A stretch of DNA of 64,000 bases from Klebsormidium nitens (taxonomy: Eukaryota; Streptophyta; Klebsormidiophyceae; Klebsormidiales; Klebsormidiaceae): assembly GCA_000708835.1 (NCBI GenBank), contig DF237326.1, positions 22,141 to 86,140 of the forward strand, written 5' to 3'. How positions within the stretch are numbered: the stretch's first letter is position 1; each line of letters opens with the position of its first letter. The translations under genes and the position numbers were made by a program. Shown here piece by piece: positions 61,582 to 64,000 of this stretch. The notes under the pieces were generated by a model, which did not search any database, had not been told where the DNA came from, and worked only from the letters and a program-made list of their open reading frames with translations.

Positions 61582-64000
61582 ATGGATCGTCGTGAGGGGA
61601 CCATGGGACGCACTCGATCGCGAGACAATGAGACATTCGGAGGCATCGAGGCAGAAGGTAGGCACTTGCACTGTGGTTTCTCTTTATGCAGAATTATGGA
61701 CCTTGGCAGGCACTTCGAGGTGTGCTGCGAGGAATGTCTCGCTCATCACGTTTTCTTTTCTTGCTGCTATTAAAGCTTGCTTTAGACTTTCCAAGCAACG
61801 CTGTCATCTTAGGTTTTTGCTGTTGTTTTTTCAATGCATCCAGCTTCCAGGAGCAATCAACGCAGCTGGAGGGCGTGCATTGGTCCTAGGGCTCTTTCAC
61901 TGCTTGCATTTGTGCTTTGTTTAGGTCTTGTTCTGATTGCATTGCCACCACGACTTCAGGTAGGGGCGATTTGCACAATCGCATTCATAATGGTTGGGAG
62001 TGGACAAGCATCCACTGGCACAAAAGCCTTGCTTACAACTTTGTATCTACGTTTCTGATGCTCACCTTACTGGATTCACCTATGCTGCAAGTGGTGCATC
62101 GATCGTAATAATGAACATGCACAGTTGCGTTTGCATGGTTCACCCCAGGGTTGCTAGAAGTGACCTTGTTGTAGAGAATGCTTTTGCCGGCCTTTCTTGC
62201 ACAGAGGGCTGCTGTTCTGTGGATCTTTTTATTGAAGATGGGATTGCGCTGAACATGCTGTTTGTTGATGCAGCGGCTGTGTGGCACCAGGCCGACCACC
62301 CATCTGCAGCCAATTTCGAGGAGGAGCGTTTGAAACGACATAATGGTGGAGAGCAGAACCTGAAGGCACCCGCAGCTTTTGTTGAATTTGACCCCGGCAA
62401 TGGTTCTTTAAATAAAGATGCGGGCGAGGATTTCAATGCGGGCGCTTATGCCTTTTTTGGGGACCCAAGCGGCAGTGGTCTGGAGCTGGAGTTGGGTGGA
62501 CTTGAGGAGGATGCGGGGGGTGCACTTGCCCCAGATGACGAGGGCGGGGTGAAAGGGCTGGAAGGGGAGGAAGAGGTGGACATTGAGGAGCTGCGAGATG
62601 ACGACAGCAAGCAGCAGGTGGCACAGGCATTTGCGAAGGTCAGTGCTGCCACTTGAAACTCAAACCCTAGCATCGGTCATGCTGCAGGTTTACAATGCTT
62701 GATTTGTTCGGAAAGTGCTTTCCTTGGCATGCAAAGTAAGAATCTGGCACTTTCTTGACCAGTGTGAGCATGGGTCACCTCTCCTTGTGGAAAGGCTCAG
62801 CATGATGTTCATCGCAACACTCTATCGCAAATGTGCTCCAGCATGCGCACCCAGCTACTGAGTTTCTTCCCTGGACTCTCATACTATAGTTGCGCGGGAA
62901 CATGCCGTAATATTTTCCGGCATGTGCGCTTCTTGAAGGATAAAATTCAGTATTTGTGTTAGCATGCTACAGTAACCTCGAAATACCTTTTGGCACCTTC
63001 CGCCTGCCAAATTTGAGATTGCATCTTCTAACGCGCCTTGGTTTTCCGACAGTTGACCACTTCCGATGGCCCGCCTGCGCCTGCGCCCTGGCAACTGGTG
63101 GACACTAGCTCAAGCACTGCCCCTGCTGCCACCCCTGCTTCTGCACAACCCGCATGGTGGCCACGAGCAGAGGGCCCTGCAGGCGGCCCTCAGGAGAGCT
63201 GGGAGTGGCACGTGCGCCAGTTGCAGGCGCAGCAGGCCCAGCAGCGGCAGCTGCAGCAGGGGCAAGGCCTGCCAGCAGGCGCCCTGTCTGTGGAGCAGCT
63301 GGAGGCCAGCCTCAGGCAGGGATCTGCGCATGAGCGCACCCAAGGTTACCCGGCCGCCTCTGGGGCTCCCCCCAACCGAGGCCCGCCAGGCTTCTCAGCA
63401 TCCCGGCCTGCCGCTTTCCCTGCTGGAGGACCCCCGCTCCCGCACTTTGATCAGGGGCGTCCCCAGTTTCGTGGCCCCCCTATTGGGCCTGTCTATGGCG
63501 GTTCCTGGGCACAGCCTTCCCCTGGTCATCTAGGAGAACGCACACACTCCCCGCAACCTTTACCACCCGCGTGGGGGGACGCCCTCAGCTCCCAGGCTCT
63601 ACTCCATTTGCATGCCCTCCAACAGCAGCAGCAGCAGCAGCAGGCCTCCGTTGCGAGCCTTCCTCCTCCATATGCACATGAGCAGGGCCCCTCGGCCGGG
63701 CCCTACTATGGGGGTGCAGCCCAGCTGCGGCCACAGCGAGCAGGGGGCGAGGGGCAGCCCCACTACGGCAGCCATCAGTCCAGCTCTGCAGAGAGGCGGC
63801 CTGGCCCCATGCCCCCGCAGGGGCAGGGCTATGGCGCGCTGCAGCAGCAGGGGTATCAAGGTCGGCCCAACTACAGGTGAGCCCCAAGTGGACGGGGAGG
63901 GGGATCAAGGGGGCGTGCATATATGGGCATGTGGGCATGTGGGCATGGGGGCTGCGCTGGACTGTTCGAAAGAGTTGCTTGCTTTGCGATGCAGATGTGT
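61582..64000 (+). CDS. PAT1: PAT1-like mRNA decapping activator, 5' part only
   Basis: Partial: join(61582..61657,62274..62638,63053..63876,63995..>64000). The frame is open through 423 residues and continues past the window edge. The clearest PAT1 signal is AGAYAFFGDPSGSG-LELELGGLEED in exon 2, matching the N-terminal YAFFG and ELGGLEEE stretch of plant PAT1. Exon 3 is Gln/Pro/Gly-rich with an 8-residue polyQ, as in the low-complexity central part of the family. The conserved C-terminal Pat1 domain would lie outside the window. Exon 1 (MDRREGTMGRTRSRD) is a best guess, chosen for donor and phase. The exon-2 acceptor could be 62310 instead of 62274 with the same frame. Pat1 proteins bind Lsm1-7 and the DDX6/Dhh1 helicase in P-bodies; this is a family inference. 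Confidence 0.75.

Overview
The window is eukaryotic nuclear DNA, almost certainly from a green alga (Chlorophyta; a moderate-GC trebouxiophyte-like genome is my best guess, not proven). The evidence is ten multi-exon genes. Their products are closest to land-plant and algal families: a plastid-type ABC1K3 kinase, a MAG4/GC6 golgin, an OVA4-type organellar tryptophanyl-tRNA synthetase and a plant-type GH35 beta-galactosidase. I placed 94 complete introns by hand, and all are GT-AG. For nine genes the joined exons give an intact frame from ATG to stop whose length is a multiple of three. The tenth runs off the right edge.

Layout from left to right: MAG4/p115 vesicle tether (minus, 199-7675); secreted beta-galactosidase (minus, 9078-16684); ABC1K3 (plus, 17210-23991); gene-free DNA with a 757-base assembly gap (26123-26879); secreted amidase (plus, 27865-33574); ADPRM-type metallophosphatase (minus, 35488-38384); organellar TrpRS (plus, 39476-43013); HVA22/REEP/DP1-like ER membrane protein (minus, 44511-47886); a cluster of MITE-like elements (48172-50387); an eight-TM tandem tetraspanin-like protein (plus, 51102-54761); MAF1, the RNA polymerase III repressor (minus, 57073-60530); and the 5' part of PAT1, an mRNA decapping activator (plus, 61582 to beyond the window).

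From 16.7 kb onward most genes sit as divergent pairs: beta-gal/ABC1K3, ADPRM/TrpRS, HVA22/tetraspanin-like and MAF1/PAT1. Convergent 3' ends are separated by 1.5-2.3 kb of gene-free, AT-richer DNA. Three of the four head-to-head spacers carry small non-autonomous DNA-transposon-like elements. One is hAT-like with a perfect 8-bp target duplication in the MAF1/PAT1 spacer. One is TA-flanked in the ADPRM/TrpRS spacer. The HVA22/tetraspanin-like spacer holds a PIF/Harbinger-like element with TAA duplications plus three others.

No CRISPR array, prokaryotic operon, rRNA or intact tRNA was seen. The genes are unrelated housekeeping genes rather than a pathway cluster. The most novel items are the duplicated tetraspanin-like protein, the secreted cysteine-rich amidase with an insertion before its active-site loop, and the small-transposon population in the divergent promoters.
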